This document shows positions 27,562 through 39,308 of a DNA stretch of 64,000 nucleotides, piece by piece. The translations under genes were made by a program, and so were the position numbers. Origin of the DNA: Sphingomonas jinjuensis (GTDB taxonomy: Bacteria; Pseudomonadota; Alphaproteobacteria; Sphingomonadales; Sphingomonadaceae); NCBI RefSeq assembly GCF_014197105.1, contig NZ_JACIEV010000002.1, positions 372,001-436,000 of the forward strand. The letters are read 5' to 3'. Positions within the stretch are counted from its first letter, which is position 1. Each line of letters opens with the position of its first letter. The notes under the pieces are model-generated. The model saw nothing but the letters and a program-made list of their open reading frames with translations. It was not told the origin of the DNA and did no database searches.

Positions 27562-29639
27562 GGCGGCCGCCCAAGGTCGTTACCGAGGCGATGCAGGCGT
27601 ACAGCTTCTCGCGCCGGGCCTGGCTACTCGGCTCGGCGCAGCTCGGCGTCGGCGCGCTGCTGGCGGGGCGGATGGCGTGGCTGTCGATCGCGCAGAACGA
27701 GAAATACAACACGCTGTCCGAATCGAACCGGGTCAACACCACGCCGATCCCGCCGCGCCGCGGATGGATCGTCGATCGCCACGGCGCGCCGCTGGCGGAC
27801 AACCGCACCGACTTTCGCATCGACATCATCCCCGACCGGCTGGAGGATGAGGAACGCGTCCTCGCCCTGCTCCAGCGCCTCCTGTCGCTGCCGCCCGAGG
27901 AAATGGAGCGTATCCGCCTCGACCTGAAGGACGCACCCGGGTTCCAGCCCGTCCAGGTCGCCGAGAACATCGATTGGGACCGCTTCGCCGCGGTCAGCCT
28001 GCGCCAGCCCGAACTGCCTGGCGTCGCCCCCACCCGCGGTTTCGCGCGCAACTATCCCGCCGGCGCCGCGGTCGCTCACCTGACCGGCTATGTCGGCGCC
28101 CCCACCGCCGAACAGTATAAGGCGACACGCGACCCGCTGCTCGTCACCCCCGGCTTCAAGATCGGCAAGGACGGCCTCGAAAAGTCGCTCGAGCCCGTAC
28201 TGCGTGGCCAACCCGGCGCCAAGCGGGTCGAGGTGACCGCGCGCGGCAAACTCGTCGCCGAACTCGCCACCCGCCCAGACGTGCCGGGGCGCAACCAGCG
28301 GCTGACGATCGACACCGGCCTGCAGGAATATGCCGCCCGGCGGCTCGGCACCAATTCGGGCTCGGCGGTGGTGTTCGACGTTCGCACCGGCGAGATGCTG
28401 GCGATGGTGTCGATGCCCGCCTACGACCCCAACAGCTTCTCCGACGGGATCAGCCATTGGGAATGGCAGATGCTGTCGGACAACGACCACGTGCCGCTGA
28501 TGAACAAGGTGACGCAGGGCCTCTACCCGCCCGGCTCCACCGTGAAGCCGATGAACGCACTGGCGCTGCTCCACGCCGGGGTCAGCCCGTCGGAACGCAT
28601 CTTCTGCTCAGGCGCGCTGCGCGTCGGCAACGGCATCTTCCACTGTCACGCGCGGCGCGGCCATGGCCCGCTCGATATGAAGAACGCGGTGATGCAGAGC
28701 TGCGACATCTATTTCTACGAGATGGCGCGCCGGCTCGGCTATGACGCAATCGCCCCGACCGCGAAGCTGCTCGGGCTGGGGCAGAAGTTCGAGCTGCCGT
28801 TCGGGTCGCAACGCTACGGCACCGTTCCCGACAGCGCGTGGAAGCTGCGCAAGTACAAGACGAAATGGACCGTCGCCGATTCGCTCAACGCGTCGATCGG
28901 CCAGGGCTATGTCCTCGCCAATCCGCTCCAGCTGGCGGTGATGGCCGCGCGCATCGCCTCGGGCCGCGACCTTCAGCCGAGCCTGCTGGCCGACCGCGTC
29001 CACCTCGACAGCCCCGCCCTGCCCTTCCAGTCCGAGCATCTCCAGATCGTGCGCGAGGCGATGTTCGGCGTCGTCAACGCCGGCGGCACCGGCGGCGCTG
29101 CGCGCATGTACGTCCCCAACGTCGCGCTCGCCGCCAAGACCGGCACCGCGCAGGTCCGCCGCATCACCATGGCGGAGCGGCGCGGCGGCGTGCTCAGCAA
29201 CGGCCAGCTGCCCTTCAAACTGCGCGATCACGCGCTGTTCGTCTGCTTCGCGCCGGCCGACAATCCGCGCTATGCCGCCGCTATCGTGCTCGAGCATAAC
29301 GGCCACACCGTCCGCAACCTCGACACGCCGATGATCGGCCGCGACATCATGACCTATCTGTTCGACCGCGACCGCGCGATGACGTCGCTGGCCGAGGTGG
29401 AGCCGACCTGGGGCGGCGACATCCGCACCCGCATGGCCGCCGAAGCCGCCGCTTATCAAGCCGCCCGCGCCGCCCCGCCCCAGGCGGTGGCGACCAAGAC
29501 CGACGCCGTCGTCCCCAGCGATTCGGCCTCGGTCGAGCGCGCCACCGACCTGGCCAACGCCACCCAGGCGGCGGTGCAGGGCAGCGAGGCCAACGGCACC
29601 ACGATCGCCGAGGAAGGTACGACGGAGCGCAATCCATGA
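27558..29639 (+). CDS. mrdA: Penicillin-binding protein 2
   Basis: PBP2 is the transpeptidase that crosslinks peptidoglycan in lateral-wall growth. The 693-residue protein has a membrane anchor around 23-43, the dimerisation domain with TTPIPPRRGWIVDRHGAPLA, and the penicillin-binding domain with SxxK in YPPGSTVKPMNAL, the SxD-type motif in MQSCDIYFYEMARRLG, and KTGTAQ. The last 60 residues are Ala/Thr-rich and likely disordered. It overlaps mreD and rodA at ATGA junctions. Confidence 0.96.
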   Translation: MRRPPKVVTEAMQAYSFSRRAWLLGSAQLGVGALLAGRMAWLSIAQNEKYNTLSESNRVNTTPIPPRRGWIVDRHGAPLADNRTDFRIDIIPDRLEDEERVLALLQRLLSLPPEEMERIRLDLKDAPGFQPVQVAENIDWDRFAAVSLRQPELPGVAPTRGFARNYPAGAAVAHLTGYVGAPTAEQYKATRDPLLVTPGFKIGKDGLEKSLEPVLRGQPGAKRVEVTARGKLVAELATRPDVPGRNQRLTIDTGLQEYAARRLGTNSGSAVVFDVRTGEMLAMVSMPAYDPNSFSDGISHWEWQMLSDNDHVPLMNKVTQGLYPPGSTVKPMNALALLHAGVSPSERIFCSGALRVGNGIFHCHARRGHGPLDMKNAVMQSCDIYFYEMARRLGYDAIAPTAKLLGLGQKFELPFGSQRYGTVPDSAWKLRKYKTKWTVADSLNASIGQGYVLANPLQLAVMAARIASGRDLQPSLLADRVHLDSPALPFQSEHLQIVREAMFGVVNAGGTGGAARMYVPNVALAAKTGTAQVRRITMAERRGGVLSNGQLPFKLRDHALFVCFAPADNPRYAAAIVLEHNGHTVRNLDTPMIGRDIMTYLFDRDRAMTSLAEVEPTWGGDIRTRMAAEAAAYQAARAAPPQAVATKTDAVVPSDSASVERATDLANATQAAVQGSEANGTTIAEEGTTERNP

Positions 29640-30748
29640 GCCGCCGCTTGCCTGTCCCCGAACCCATCGCGCGGCTGCCGTGGAAGGTGCTGTTCCTCGT
29701 CGTCGCGATCGCCACCTTCGGGCAGGTCGTGCTCTACTCCGCAGCTGGTGGCAGTCTGAAGCCCTGGGCATTCTCGCAGGGCTTGCGCTTCTACGTCTTC
29801 TTCGTCGGCGCGATCGTGCTGTCCTATGTGCCGACGCGCTGGTGGCGGGACATGGCGTTGCCTGCCTATGCGGTCATCACGCTGGCGCTGGTCGCGGTGG
29901 AATTGATCGGCGCCGTTCGCGGTGGGTCGCAGCGCTGGCTCGATCTCGGCTTCATCCGCCTTCAGCCGTCCGAATTCATGAAGCCGTGCATCGTCCTCGC
30001 CTGCGCGCGCTTCTACGACATGCTGCCGCCCGGTGAGACGCGGCGCTTTTCCGCGATCTGGCCAGCGGCGCTGCTGATCGGCATTCCCGGCGCGATCGTG
30101 ATGAAGCAGCCCGATCTCGGCACCGCCCTGATGATCTGCGCAGGCGGCGCGACCGTCATGTTCCTGGCCGGTATTCCCCTGCGGCTGTTCGTCGGCGGGG
30201 CGCTCGCCGCCGCGGTCGCGATACCGCTGGCGATCAACTACGCGCTTCACGATTATCAGAAGAACCGCATCCTCATCTTCCTCGATCCCGAAAGCGATCC
30301 GCTCGGCACCGGCTATCACATCAGCCAGTCGAAGATCGCGATCGGATCGGGCGGCATTACCGGCAAGGGCTTCCTTCAAGGCACGCAAAGCCACCTCGAC
30401 TATCTGCCCGAGGGCCAGACCGACTTCGTCTTCGCGACCATGGCCGAGGAATGGGGCCTGATCGGCGGCTGCCTGCTGATCCTCGCCTTCCTGCTCGTCA
30501 TCCGCTGGGGCATCAACGTCGGCCAGGCCGCCTCTACCCGGTTCGAGCGCCTGACCGCCGCCGGGCTCGCCACGACGATCTTCTTCTACGTCGCGATCAA
30601 CCTGATGATGGTGATGGGCCTCGCCCCCGTCGTCGGCATCCCCCTGCCGCTCGTCAGCTTCGGCAGCTCGGCGCAGATGACGGTGCTGCTGTGCCTGGGC
30701 ATCCTCATGTCGATCGATCGCCAGAACCGGCGATCGGCACGTTGGTGA
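29636..30748 (+). CDS. rodA: Peptidoglycan glycosyltransferase RodA (SEDS family)
   Basis: RodA polymerises glycan strands from lipid II in complex with PBP2. The 370-residue protein has about ten membrane spans and SEDS hallmarks: RWLDLGFIRLQPSEFMKPCI, KQPDLGTALMI with the catalytic-site Asp, and the late GLAPVVGIPLPLVSFGSSAQ. It is the last gene of the mre operon, and its start overlaps the mrdA stop. Confidence 0.96.
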   Translation: MSRRLPVPEPIARLPWKVLFLVVAIATFGQVVLYSAAGGSLKPWAFSQGLRFYVFFVGAIVLSYVPTRWWRDMALPAYAVITLALVAVELIGAVRGGSQRWLDLGFIRLQPSEFMKPCIVLACARFYDMLPPGETRRFSAIWPAALLIGIPGAIVMKQPDLGTALMICAGGATVMFLAGIPLRLFVGGALAAAVAIPLAINYALHDYQKNRILIFLDPESDPLGTGYHISQSKIAIGSGGITGKGFLQGTQSHLDYLPEGQTDFVFATMAEEWGLIGGCLLILAFLLVIRWGINVGQAASTRFERLTAAGLATTIFFYVAINLMMVMGLAPVVGIPLPLVSFGSSAQMTVLLCLGILMSIDRQNRRSARW

Positions 30749-30757
30749 AAAAAGCGG

Positions 30758-30785
30758 TTGCATCGTGCGATCGGGATGCTAACAG
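30758..30785 (+). promoter_or_regulatory. Candidate tRNA-Lys promoter
   Basis: TTGCAT (30758-30763), 16 bases, then TAACAG (30780-30785), ending 44 bases before the tRNA. A perfect palindrome GCTCCCGATCGGGAGC (30790-30805) lies at or just after the expected transcription start. Confidence 0.45.
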
Positions 30786-30829
30786 CCCGGCTCCCGATCG
30801 GGAGCGGCTTCGCCGCCAACCGCCGGAAT

Positions 30830-30905
<76 letters not shown>

Positions 30906-31008
30906 CCCTCTCCCATCGCAGGTTCCCTTACGCCCTGCACGCGAGCGGCGGCGTGATGGTCGATCCACGGCTGGCTGTCATCCGATCCCCACCCTATACG
31001 CGCCCGCG

Positions 31009-31848
31009 ATGAGTATCTGGCGTCGACCGACCACGCTCCTGCTGGCCCTGCTGGCGGCAATCACCCCGACCGTGCCGGCGATGGCGGCGACGAAGCCGGT
31101 GTCGGAGATCGTCGTCGATGCCGGCACCGGCCGCGTCTTCTACGCCGCGCAGGCCGACCGGCGGCGGCCGCCGGCGTCGCTGGCCAAGATGATGACGCTG
31201 CTGCTCGCCTTCGAGGCGCTCGATGCCGGCAAGCTCAGGCTCGATCGCTCCATCCCCGTCAGCCGCCGTGCCGCACGCCAGGCGCCGTCGAAGCTTGGCG
31301 TGGCACCCGGGCGCTCGATCACCGTCCGCGCCGCGATCCGCGCGGTCGCGATCATCTCCGCCAACGACATCGCGGTCGCGCTCGCCGAGAAGCTGGCGGG
31401 CAGCGAATCGTCATTCGTGGCCCGGATGAACCGCCGCGCCGCGCAGCTCGGCATGACGGCGACCCGCTTCAACAACGCCAGCGGCCTGGCGCCGGCCGGC
31501 GGCACGACCAGCGCGCGCGACATGGCGACGCTGGCACGCTACATCATCCGCCGCCATCCCGATCGCTACAGGCTCTTTTCCCGCCGCTCGCTGCGCTGGA
31601 AGGGCGTAACCCGGCCGAACCACAACCGGCTGCTCGGCCATGTTCGCGGCGTCGATGGCGTCAAGACCGGCTATACTGTGCCCGCCGGCTTCAACCTCGC
31701 CGCTTCGGCAATGCGCGGGGGCAAGCGGGTGATCGTCGTCGTGCTGGGCGCGCGGACGGGGGCGGCACGCGATCTGCTGGTGGCGAACCTGTTGGAAAGC
31801 GGCTTCTCGTCGCCGCGCGCCCGCCCGCAGCGCCGCTCCCGACGCTGA
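31009..31848 (+). CDS. D-alanyl-D-alanine carboxypeptidase (peptidase S11)
   Basis: This is a periplasmic penicillin-binding protein of the DacA/DacF type that trims the terminal D-Ala from peptidoglycan stems. The 279-residue protein has a signal peptide (TTLLLALLAAITPTVPAMA), SxxK in PASLAKMMT, SxN as ISANDIAVALAEKL, and KTG in VDGVKTGYTVPAGFN. The C-terminal membrane-anchor domain seen in larger homologs is missing; the protein ends in an Arg-rich tail. It follows tRNA-Lys by about 100 bp. Confidence 0.92.
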   Translation: MSIWRRPTTLLLALLAAITPTVPAMAATKPVSEIVVDAGTGRVFYAAQADRRRPPASLAKMMTLLLAFEALDAGKLRLDRSIPVSRRAARQAPSKLGVAPGRSITVRAAIRAVAIISANDIAVALAEKLAGSESSFVARMNRRAAQLGMTATRFNNASGLAPAGGTTSARDMATLARYIIRRHPDRYRLFSRRSLRWKGVTRPNHNRLLGHVRGVDGVKTGYTVPAGFNLAASAMRGGKRVIVVVLGARTGAARDLLVANLLESGFSSPRARPQRRSRR

Positions 31849-31909
31849 GCAGCGGTTGCGCCGCCGTTGCTGTCGCCGCAAGATCGCTGGCGACCAGCAA
31901 GGAACACCG

Positions 31910-32434
31910 ATGCCGCTCTACGAACTCGCCGGCCAGCGCCCGACCGTCCACCCCGACGCCTGGGTTGCGCCGAGTGCGGACCTGATCGCCGACGTCGTGC
32001 TCGGCGCCGACGCCAATGTGTGGTTTGGCGCCGTCATTCGGGCCGACAACACTACCATTGCCGTCGGCGCGCGATCGAATATCCAGGAAGGCGCGATGCT
32101 CCATTCCGACGCCGGCGTGCCGCTGACGATCGGTGAGGATTGCACGATCGGCCATCACGCCATCCTCCACGGCTGCACCGTCGGCGATGCAACGCTGATC
32201 GGGATGGGCGCGATCGTGCTCAACCGCGCGGTGATCGGCGCCGAATGCATCGTCGGCGCCGGTGCGCTCGTCACCGAGGGCAAGGTGTTCGAACCGGGCC
32301 AGCTGATCGTCGGCTCACCGGCCCGCGCGGTTCGCGCGCTCGACGATCAGACCCGCGCCTTCCTGCGCGCCTCGGCGGCGCATTACGTCGACAAGGCCCG
32401 CGCCTGCGCGACAGGCCTTAAGCGCGTGGACTGA
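31910..32434 (+). CDS. Gamma carbonic anhydrase-like hexapeptide protein
   Basis: The 174-residue protein is a left-handed beta-helix of hexapeptide repeats, as in the YrdA/CaiE/gamma-CA group. It shows VWFGAVIRADNTTIAVGARS with NIQEGAMLH, then GEDCTIGHHAILHGCTVGDA and LIGMGAIVLNRAVIG. The three metal-ligand histidines are at the expected places (MLHSD, GHHAILHG). AAGGAA precedes ATG 31910. Carbonic anhydrase activity is often unproven in this group, so a metal-binding hydratase or acyltransferase role is possible. Confidence 0.88.
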   Translation: MPLYELAGQRPTVHPDAWVAPSADLIADVVLGADANVWFGAVIRADNTTIAVGARSNIQEGAMLHSDAGVPLTIGEDCTIGHHAILHGCTVGDATLIGMGAIVLNRAVIGAECIVGAGALVTEGKVFEPGQLIVGSPARAVRALDDQTRAFLRASAAHYVDKARACATGLKRVD

Positions 32435-32441
32435 ACGCAAA

Positions 32442-32564
32442 ATCCTCACCCGCCAGGGGGAGGTGGCAGCGAAGCTGACGGAGGGGAGGACTTCCACGCC
32501 GAGCGGTCGCCTACCGCCCCCTCCGTCTTGCTGCGCAAGCCACCTCCCCCTGGCGGGGGAGGAT
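32442..32564. repeat. Palindromic intergenic repeat, class B
   Basis: Arms ATCCTCACCCGCCAGGGGGA and its near-complement (ending GGGGGAGGAT) close a 123-bp element between converging genes. It belongs with the elements inside mutL and the E2 gene. Confidence 0.85.
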
Positions 32565-32580
32565 CAGAAACCGCCAATCC

Positions 32581-35169
32581 TCACTTCGCCGCCAGCCATG
32601 CCTCGGTCGCCGGCCGCAACCGCGCGGCGGTCGCCTTGCGCACCGCCATCAGCCGCAGCGTCCGATCCGCACCGCCACGCGATCCCGCGTCGAGATACTT
32701 TTGGGCATAGGCGCTGATCTTGCCCGGCATCGCCGGATCGCTCGATCCCGCACCCAGCCCAACGATATAGCCCGACTGCGAGCTCGCCTCGACGAAGCTG
32801 TTGACGAGATCGCGGTTCGCCACCGCCCAGTCGAACGCCATATCGGGATGGCCGTTGGCGACCGAGCGCAGCAGTGTCGCCTTCTGCGGGGCCGTGATCG
32901 TGTCGGTCTTCAGCAGCTCCAGCGCCCGCGCCGCCGAGGCATCGTCGCGCACCGCGCCCAGCAGCGACACGAAGCGATTCTTCGCCACCGGGCTCTTCTC
33001 CGCCTTGGTCAGCGTCAGCAGCTGGTCCCACTCCGCCGGCGTCGCATTGACCGCATAGGTCGAGAGGATCGGCTGGCGAATCGCCGGGGGAATCGCGGTC
33101 GGATCGGTTGCCAGCTTGGCGACATACTGGCGCGCGCGGGCGATCACGTCGGGGTCGCCGTCGGCGCCCAACCGCCCGACCAGCGCCTCGCGCAGGTTCG
33201 ACACCGCAGGCGCCTCGCCCGGCTGCGGGGCATAGCCGATCCGCTTCAGCTGCGGCCCAAGGATCGCGATCGTCCGCTGGCGCAGCGGCTTTTCCAGCGG
33301 CGTCTGCGAAAAGCTGCCGCGCAGCGATGCCAGGTCGCCCGCCAGCAGCGCCCATTCCAGCGGGTCGGCGCCCGCCCCGATCTTGTCGACCAGCTGGAAA
33401 TAGCGCGACAGATCCTGATAGCCGCCCGCCGCCAGCGCGAAGTCATCGCCCAGCGTACCCAGCCGGTCGGTCAGCGGCAGCCTGGCATAATCGCGAACGA
33501 TCGCCGCATGGCCGGCGTCGTCGTACATGACGCGGGTGTAGCTCGCCTTGCCGCGATTGAGGATCAGCGTCCCGCACCCGCGCACCGTCATCTGCGTCGA
33601 CGGACCTGTCACGACGCCGCGCGCCTCGCCGCCACCCAGCGCCGCTGCGACCAGCGGCACGTGCCAGGTCTGCGACTTCTTCGATGCCTCGTCCAACCCG
33701 AAGCGGCCCTGCTCCAGCGTCGCCGTGGTGCTGCCGCCGCTGCACGTCGCGCTCTTCAGCGTCACCAGCGGCACGCCACCCTGCAAGGTGAAGTCGTGCG
33801 CGATGGTCGTCACGTCGCGCCCCGCCGCCGCCGACAGCTCAGCCCACAGCTGGTCGGTCACGGTGTTGCCGTACTTGTACTTCGCCATGTAGCGGCGGAT
33901 GCCGTTTCGGAACGTGTCGGCGCTCAGCGTCGCCTCCATCATCCCGATCACCTGCTGCCCCTTGGAATAGGTGATGCCGTCGAACGCCTCGCTGATCTGC
34001 GCGACGCTGGTCACCGGGCGGATGATCGGGTGAGTCGCCGCGGTCGAATCGATGCCCATCGCCCCTTCGCGGTCGAACGCCACCGCGGTCGCATCCGCCT
34101 GCCACGTCGGGTTGAGGTCGGTCGCCGACTTGTTCTCCATCCACGAGGCGAAGCCCTCGTTCAGCCAAAGATCGTCCCACCACGCCATGGTGACGAGGTC
34201 GCCGAACCACTGGTGCGCCATCTCGTGCGCGACGACGGTATAGATGCGCTGGCGGTTGCTCTCGGTCGCGCGCTTCGGATCGAACAGCAGCTCGTTCTCG
34301 AAATAGAAGATCGCGCCCCAATTCTCCATCGCGCCGAAGAACTGGCTGGAGCCCGGCCCCGCGATCATGTCCATCTTGGGCAGCGGATAGGGCTGGCCGA
34401 AATAATCGTTGTAATAGGTCAGCAGCCGCTTCGCCTCGGCAAGCGCATAATCGCCCTGATCAACGACGCCCTTGCGCGAGATCACGCCGATCTCGACGTT
34501 GCCCGCCTTTACCGTCTTGCGCTCCATGTCCCCCATGCCGAGGAACAGCAGATAGCTCGACATCACCGGCGTCTCGGCGAAGCTGTACAACTGCTTGCCG
34601 TCGCCTTGAGTCACCACGCCGGCGGCGGGCATGTTCGAGAAGGCGAGCTGGCCCTTGGGCGCCACGGCCTTCAGCTTGAATTTGGCCTTGAACGACGGCT
34701 CGTCCCACATCGGCGCGAAGCGGCGCGCGTCGGGCGCCTCGAACTGGGTCGCGAGCATCCGCGCCTTCGACCCGTCGTTGTTGGTGTAGTCGATCGCGAA
34801 CAGCCCCGCGGCCGAGGTGTTGATCGTCCCCGTCCATTGCAGCGCGACGTCGTGCCGGCCGGCCTTCACCGCGGTGGGCAGCGACAAAGTCAGCGTCTGC
34901 GCCTCGGCATCGAGCTTGTAGCGCACCGCCTTGCCGTCGACCTTGGCGCTGACGATCGTCAGGTTGGCCGCGTTCAACGTGATCGTGCGCACCGGCTTGG
35001 CGACCTCGACCGTCACCGTCTCGGCGCCCGAAAAGGTCATGGTCTCGGCATTGGGCACCACCTGAATGTCGTAGACCAGCGGACGGACGTCGGTCGGCAA
35101 TCGACCGGCCGCCGCCAGCGCGGGCGTGGACACGGTCAGCGACAGGGCAGTAACCAGGCCGAGCTTCAT
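32581..35169 (-). CDS. M1-family aminopeptidase, exported
   Basis: This is a zinc aminopeptidase of 862 residues. A signal peptide (MKLGLVTALSLTVSTPALAAA) directs it to the periplasm. The exopeptidase motif GAMENWG, the zinc site HEMAHQWFGDLVTMAWWDDL and the third ligand in LNEGFASWMENK are all intact. An ERAP1-like C-terminal domain fills the last 330 residues. ATG 35169 is chosen for the signal peptide; upstream in-frame sequence runs into tRNA-Val. Likely role: releasing N-terminal residues from imported peptides. Confidence 0.95.
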   Translation of the reverse strand: MKLGLVTALSLTVSTPALAAAGRLPTDVRPLVYDIQVVPNAETMTFSGAETVTVEVAKPVRTITLNAANLTIVSAKVDGKAVRYKLDAEAQTLTLSLPTAVKAGRHDVALQWTGTINTSAAGLFAIDYTNNDGSKARMLATQFEAPDARRFAPMWDEPSFKAKFKLKAVAPKGQLAFSNMPAAGVVTQGDGKQLYSFAETPVMSSYLLFLGMGDMERKTVKAGNVEIGVISRKGVVDQGDYALAEAKRLLTYYNDYFGQPYPLPKMDMIAGPGSSQFFGAMENWGAIFYFENELLFDPKRATESNRQRIYTVVAHEMAHQWFGDLVTMAWWDDLWLNEGFASWMENKSATDLNPTWQADATAVAFDREGAMGIDSTAATHPIIRPVTSVAQISEAFDGITYSKGQQVIGMMEATLSADTFRNGIRRYMAKYKYGNTVTDQLWAELSAAAGRDVTTIAHDFTLQGGVPLVTLKSATCSGGSTTATLEQGRFGLDEASKKSQTWHVPLVAAALGGGEARGVVTGPSTQMTVRGCGTLILNRGKASYTRVMYDDAGHAAIVRDYARLPLTDRLGTLGDDFALAAGGYQDLSRYFQLVDKIGAGADPLEWALLAGDLASLRGSFSQTPLEKPLRQRTIAILGPQLKRIGYAPQPGEAPAVSNLREALVGRLGADGDPDVIARARQYVAKLATDPTAIPPAIRQPILSTYAVNATPAEWDQLLTLTKAEKSPVAKNRFVSLLGAVRDDASAARALELLKTDTITAPQKATLLRSVANGHPDMAFDWAVANRDLVNSFVEASSQSGYIVGLGAGSSDPAMPGKISAYAQKYLDAGSRGGADRTLRLMAVRKATAARLRPATEAWLAAK

Positions 35170-35253
35170 CAACGAACACCTTCCAGTATCAAACGATACC
35201 GGGTGGCTTACGCCTCCGCCACGCCATGGCAAGGGTGGCTGGCCGGCCACGCG

Positions 35254-35287
35254 AAAAAACCCGCCGGCACTGCGCGCGCCGACGGGT
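35254..35287 (-). terminator. Terminator of tRNA-Val
   Basis: In the minus-strand direction, ACCCGTCGGC and GCCGGCGGGT form a 10-bp stem with one mismatch, followed by six T (35259-35254), just after the tRNA. Confidence 0.8.
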
Positions 35288-35304
35288 CTGAACCATCGAA
35301 GGGA

Positions 35305-35379
35305 TGGTGGGCGCGACAGGGATTGAACCTGTGACCCCACCCGTGTGAAGGGTGTGCTCTACCGCTGAGCTACGCGCCC
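35305..35379 (-). tRNA. tRNA-Val (anticodon CAC)
   Basis: This is a 75-base cloverleaf with acceptor stem GGGCGCG/CGCGCCC, D-arm GCTCAGCGGTAGAGC, anticodon stem CACCC/GGGTG around TTCACAC, T-loop GTTCAATCC, discriminator A and an encoded CCA. Confidence 0.97.
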
Positions 35380-35398
35380 GGTAAAACCGGAAGCGGGC

Positions 35399-35426
35399 CA
35401 CTAGCCGGGCCCGCGACGGCTGTCCA
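35399..35426 (-). promoter_or_regulatory. Candidate tRNA-Val promoter
   Basis: On the minus strand TGGACA (35426-35421), 16 bases, then CTAGTG (35404-35399) end 20 bases before the tRNA. Confidence 0.4.
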
Positions 35427-35509
35427 GAGGGTTTGCGGCGGTGAACCGGCCCCGCCGCGTCGGAGCTTTGCGACGGGATCGCAGGTGAGGTCCGCCCTCA
35501 CCCCACAAC

Positions 35510-35593
35510 CGTCATCCTGAACTCGTTTCAGTATCTCCGTCCGGCTCGCCCTGCCCTCTCGAGAGAGATGCCGAACCAAGTTCCAGCATGACG
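35510..35593. repeat. Palindromic intergenic repeat, class C
   Basis: Left arm CGTCATCCTGAACTCGTTTC and an inverted partner ending AAGTTCCAGCATGACG form an imperfect 84-bp palindrome. It occupies much of the gap between tRNA-Val and the HU gene; nothing else was seen there. Confidence 0.75.
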
Positions 35594-35628
35594 AGGGGAG
35601 GTGCGGACGGGTGTTCGCTACCTAAAAC

Positions 35629-35655
35629 GAAAAACGCCGGCCCATTGGACCGGCG
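35629..35655 (-). terminator. Terminator of the HU gene
   Basis: Minus-strand CGCCGGTCC and GGGCCGGCG form a stem around AAT, followed by TTTTTCG, 14 bases beyond the HU stop codon. Confidence 0.85.
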
Positions 35656-35668
35656 CATCGCGGGGTTA

Positions 35669-35941
35669 TCAGTTCACCGAATCCTTCAACCCCTTGCCCG
35701 CCTTGAACTTCGGCTGGGTCGAGGCCTTGATCGTCATCGGCTCGCCGGTGCGCGGGTTGCGGCCGGTCGAGGCCTTGCGCTTGGAAACCGAGAAGGTGCC
35801 GAAACCGACCAGCCGAACCTCGTCGCCCTTCTTCAGGCTGGCGGAGATGGCGTCGAACACTGCTTCGACGGCCTTGGACGCATCGCCCTTGGCCAGTCCC
35901 GACGTGTCCGCAACCGTAGCGATCAGTTCCTGCTTGTTCAT
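35669..35941 (-). CDS. hup: DNA-binding protein HU
   Basis: HU bends and compacts DNA. The 90-residue basic protein begins MNKQELIATVADTSGLAKGD and has the beta-arm region VGFGTFSVSKRKASTGRNPR with TGEPMTIKAS. Length and sequence are canonical for alphaproteobacterial HU-beta. The start is ATG 35941; a TTG directly before it is also in frame. It follows lon on the same strand, separated by a hairpin. Confidence 0.96.
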   Translation of the reverse strand: MNKQELIATVADTSGLAKGDASKAVEAVFDAISASLKKGDEVRLVGFGTFSVSKRKASTGRNPRTGEPMTIKASTQPKFKAGKGLKDSVN

Positions 35942-36023
35942 CAATTCCCCCTGTCGAATCGCGCCTCAGACTCGCGCGCATAGATGTCAATCAGTAAGGC
36001 CCCGCTTCGGCCCTGAGTCAAAC

Positions 36024-36056
36024 GAAACCGCCGCCGCCGTACCGAGCAGCGGTTTC
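36024..36056 (-). terminator. Hairpin after lon
   Basis: GAAACCGC and GCGGTTTC (36024-36031, 36049-36056) pair over a 17-base loop eight bases past the lon stop, with GTTTG following on the minus strand. It would also work weakly in the other direction (TTTT). Confidence 0.55.
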
Positions 36057-36064
36057 TTTTGCGA

Positions 36065-38458
<2,394 letters not shown>

Positions 38459-38594
38459 GGATACTCCGGCGGGGCGTCATACGGCCGCCCCTTCCCGCCT
38501 TATATGGGGATCGTTGCGATCCCATCAATCGGGCATGGCCGGCGTTAACGACGAACCGTCAGCACCCCTGGCCGGCGGACGGCTCGTGGCGCGA

Positions 38595-39116
38595 TTAGTG
38601 CGCCTGACCCTTCAGGACACGCAGTCGCTCGATCACTTCCGCGGCATTCGCCAGCAACTCCTCCGTCGCCGCGGCACTCAGCGGCGGGCGCACGCGCCAG
38701 TCGAACACGCATAGCGTCCCCAACGCCACACCCTCGTCGTCGAGCAGCGCCGCGCCGGCGTAGGAGCGGATGCCGCCATCCTCGGTCACGACGGGATTGC
38801 CCGCGAAGCGGTCGTCGCGCGACGCATCCGGAACGTCAAGCACCACGCCCGGCATACGGACCACATGCCCGCAGAACGACGTCCGGCGGCTGTATGCGCC
38901 CTCGCTCAGGCCATCGGCGGCGATCAGATACTGCCAATCCTCGTGAACGATCGATATCGCCGCCATTGACGCGCCCAGATGCCGCCGAGTCATACGGACG
39001 ATCCCGCGCAGTGCATCGTCCCCGGTGGCCTGAAGCGCGCCCGACGCATTCACTGCTGCATGGCGCCGCGCCTCGTCAGCGAGCGGCTCGGCAGGTTCAT
39101 AGACCGAAATACCCAA
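38595..39116 (-). CDS. GAF-domain protein
   Basis: This is a 173-residue protein made of one GAF domain: VRMTRRHLGASMAAISIVHE, then SFCGHVVRMPGVVLDVPDAS and SYAGAALLDDEGVALGTLCV. Such stand-alone GAF proteins occur as redox or ligand sensors, and some are fRMsr-like; the Cys in TSFCGHVV is a typical GAF position. The proposed start is TTG 39116, with GGGAG upstream; the frame is open further upstream, so the N-terminus is uncertain. It is divergent from the glutathione reductase gene. Confidence 0.75.
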   Translation of the reverse strand: MGISVYEPAEPLADEARRHAAVNASGALQATGDDALRGIVRMTRRHLGASMAAISIVHEDWQYLIAADGLSEGAYSRRTSFCGHVVRMPGVVLDVPDASRDDRFAGNPVVTEDGGIRSYAGAALLDDEGVALGTLCVFDWRVRPPLSAAATEELLANAAEVIERLRVLKGQAH

Positions 39117-39308
39117 TGTCTTTGGCTCCCGCAGCGATCCCCCAACCGCCTTTCTGTTGTAAGCGCGTCGCAGTAAGCCGCCACAACTATCCGAACAACA
39201 ATGGTTCTGTCGGCACATGACGGCGAACGTACGGTGGCGATCGCGCCACTTGCCGCTAGGGGATGCAACGTCCAGATGGACGCCACACCGCTTCACGGGA
39301 CCATCAGC

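Noticed and set aside
30790..30805. Perfect 16-bp palindrome after rodA, considered as a terminator
   Set aside because: It has no T run, and it overlaps the likely transcription start of tRNA-Lys, so it is mentioned with that promoter.
32701..35334. 877-codon plus-strand frame over the aminopeptidase
   Set aside because: It is an antisense shadow dominated by Arg, His and Gln; the minus-strand M1 peptidase is complete.
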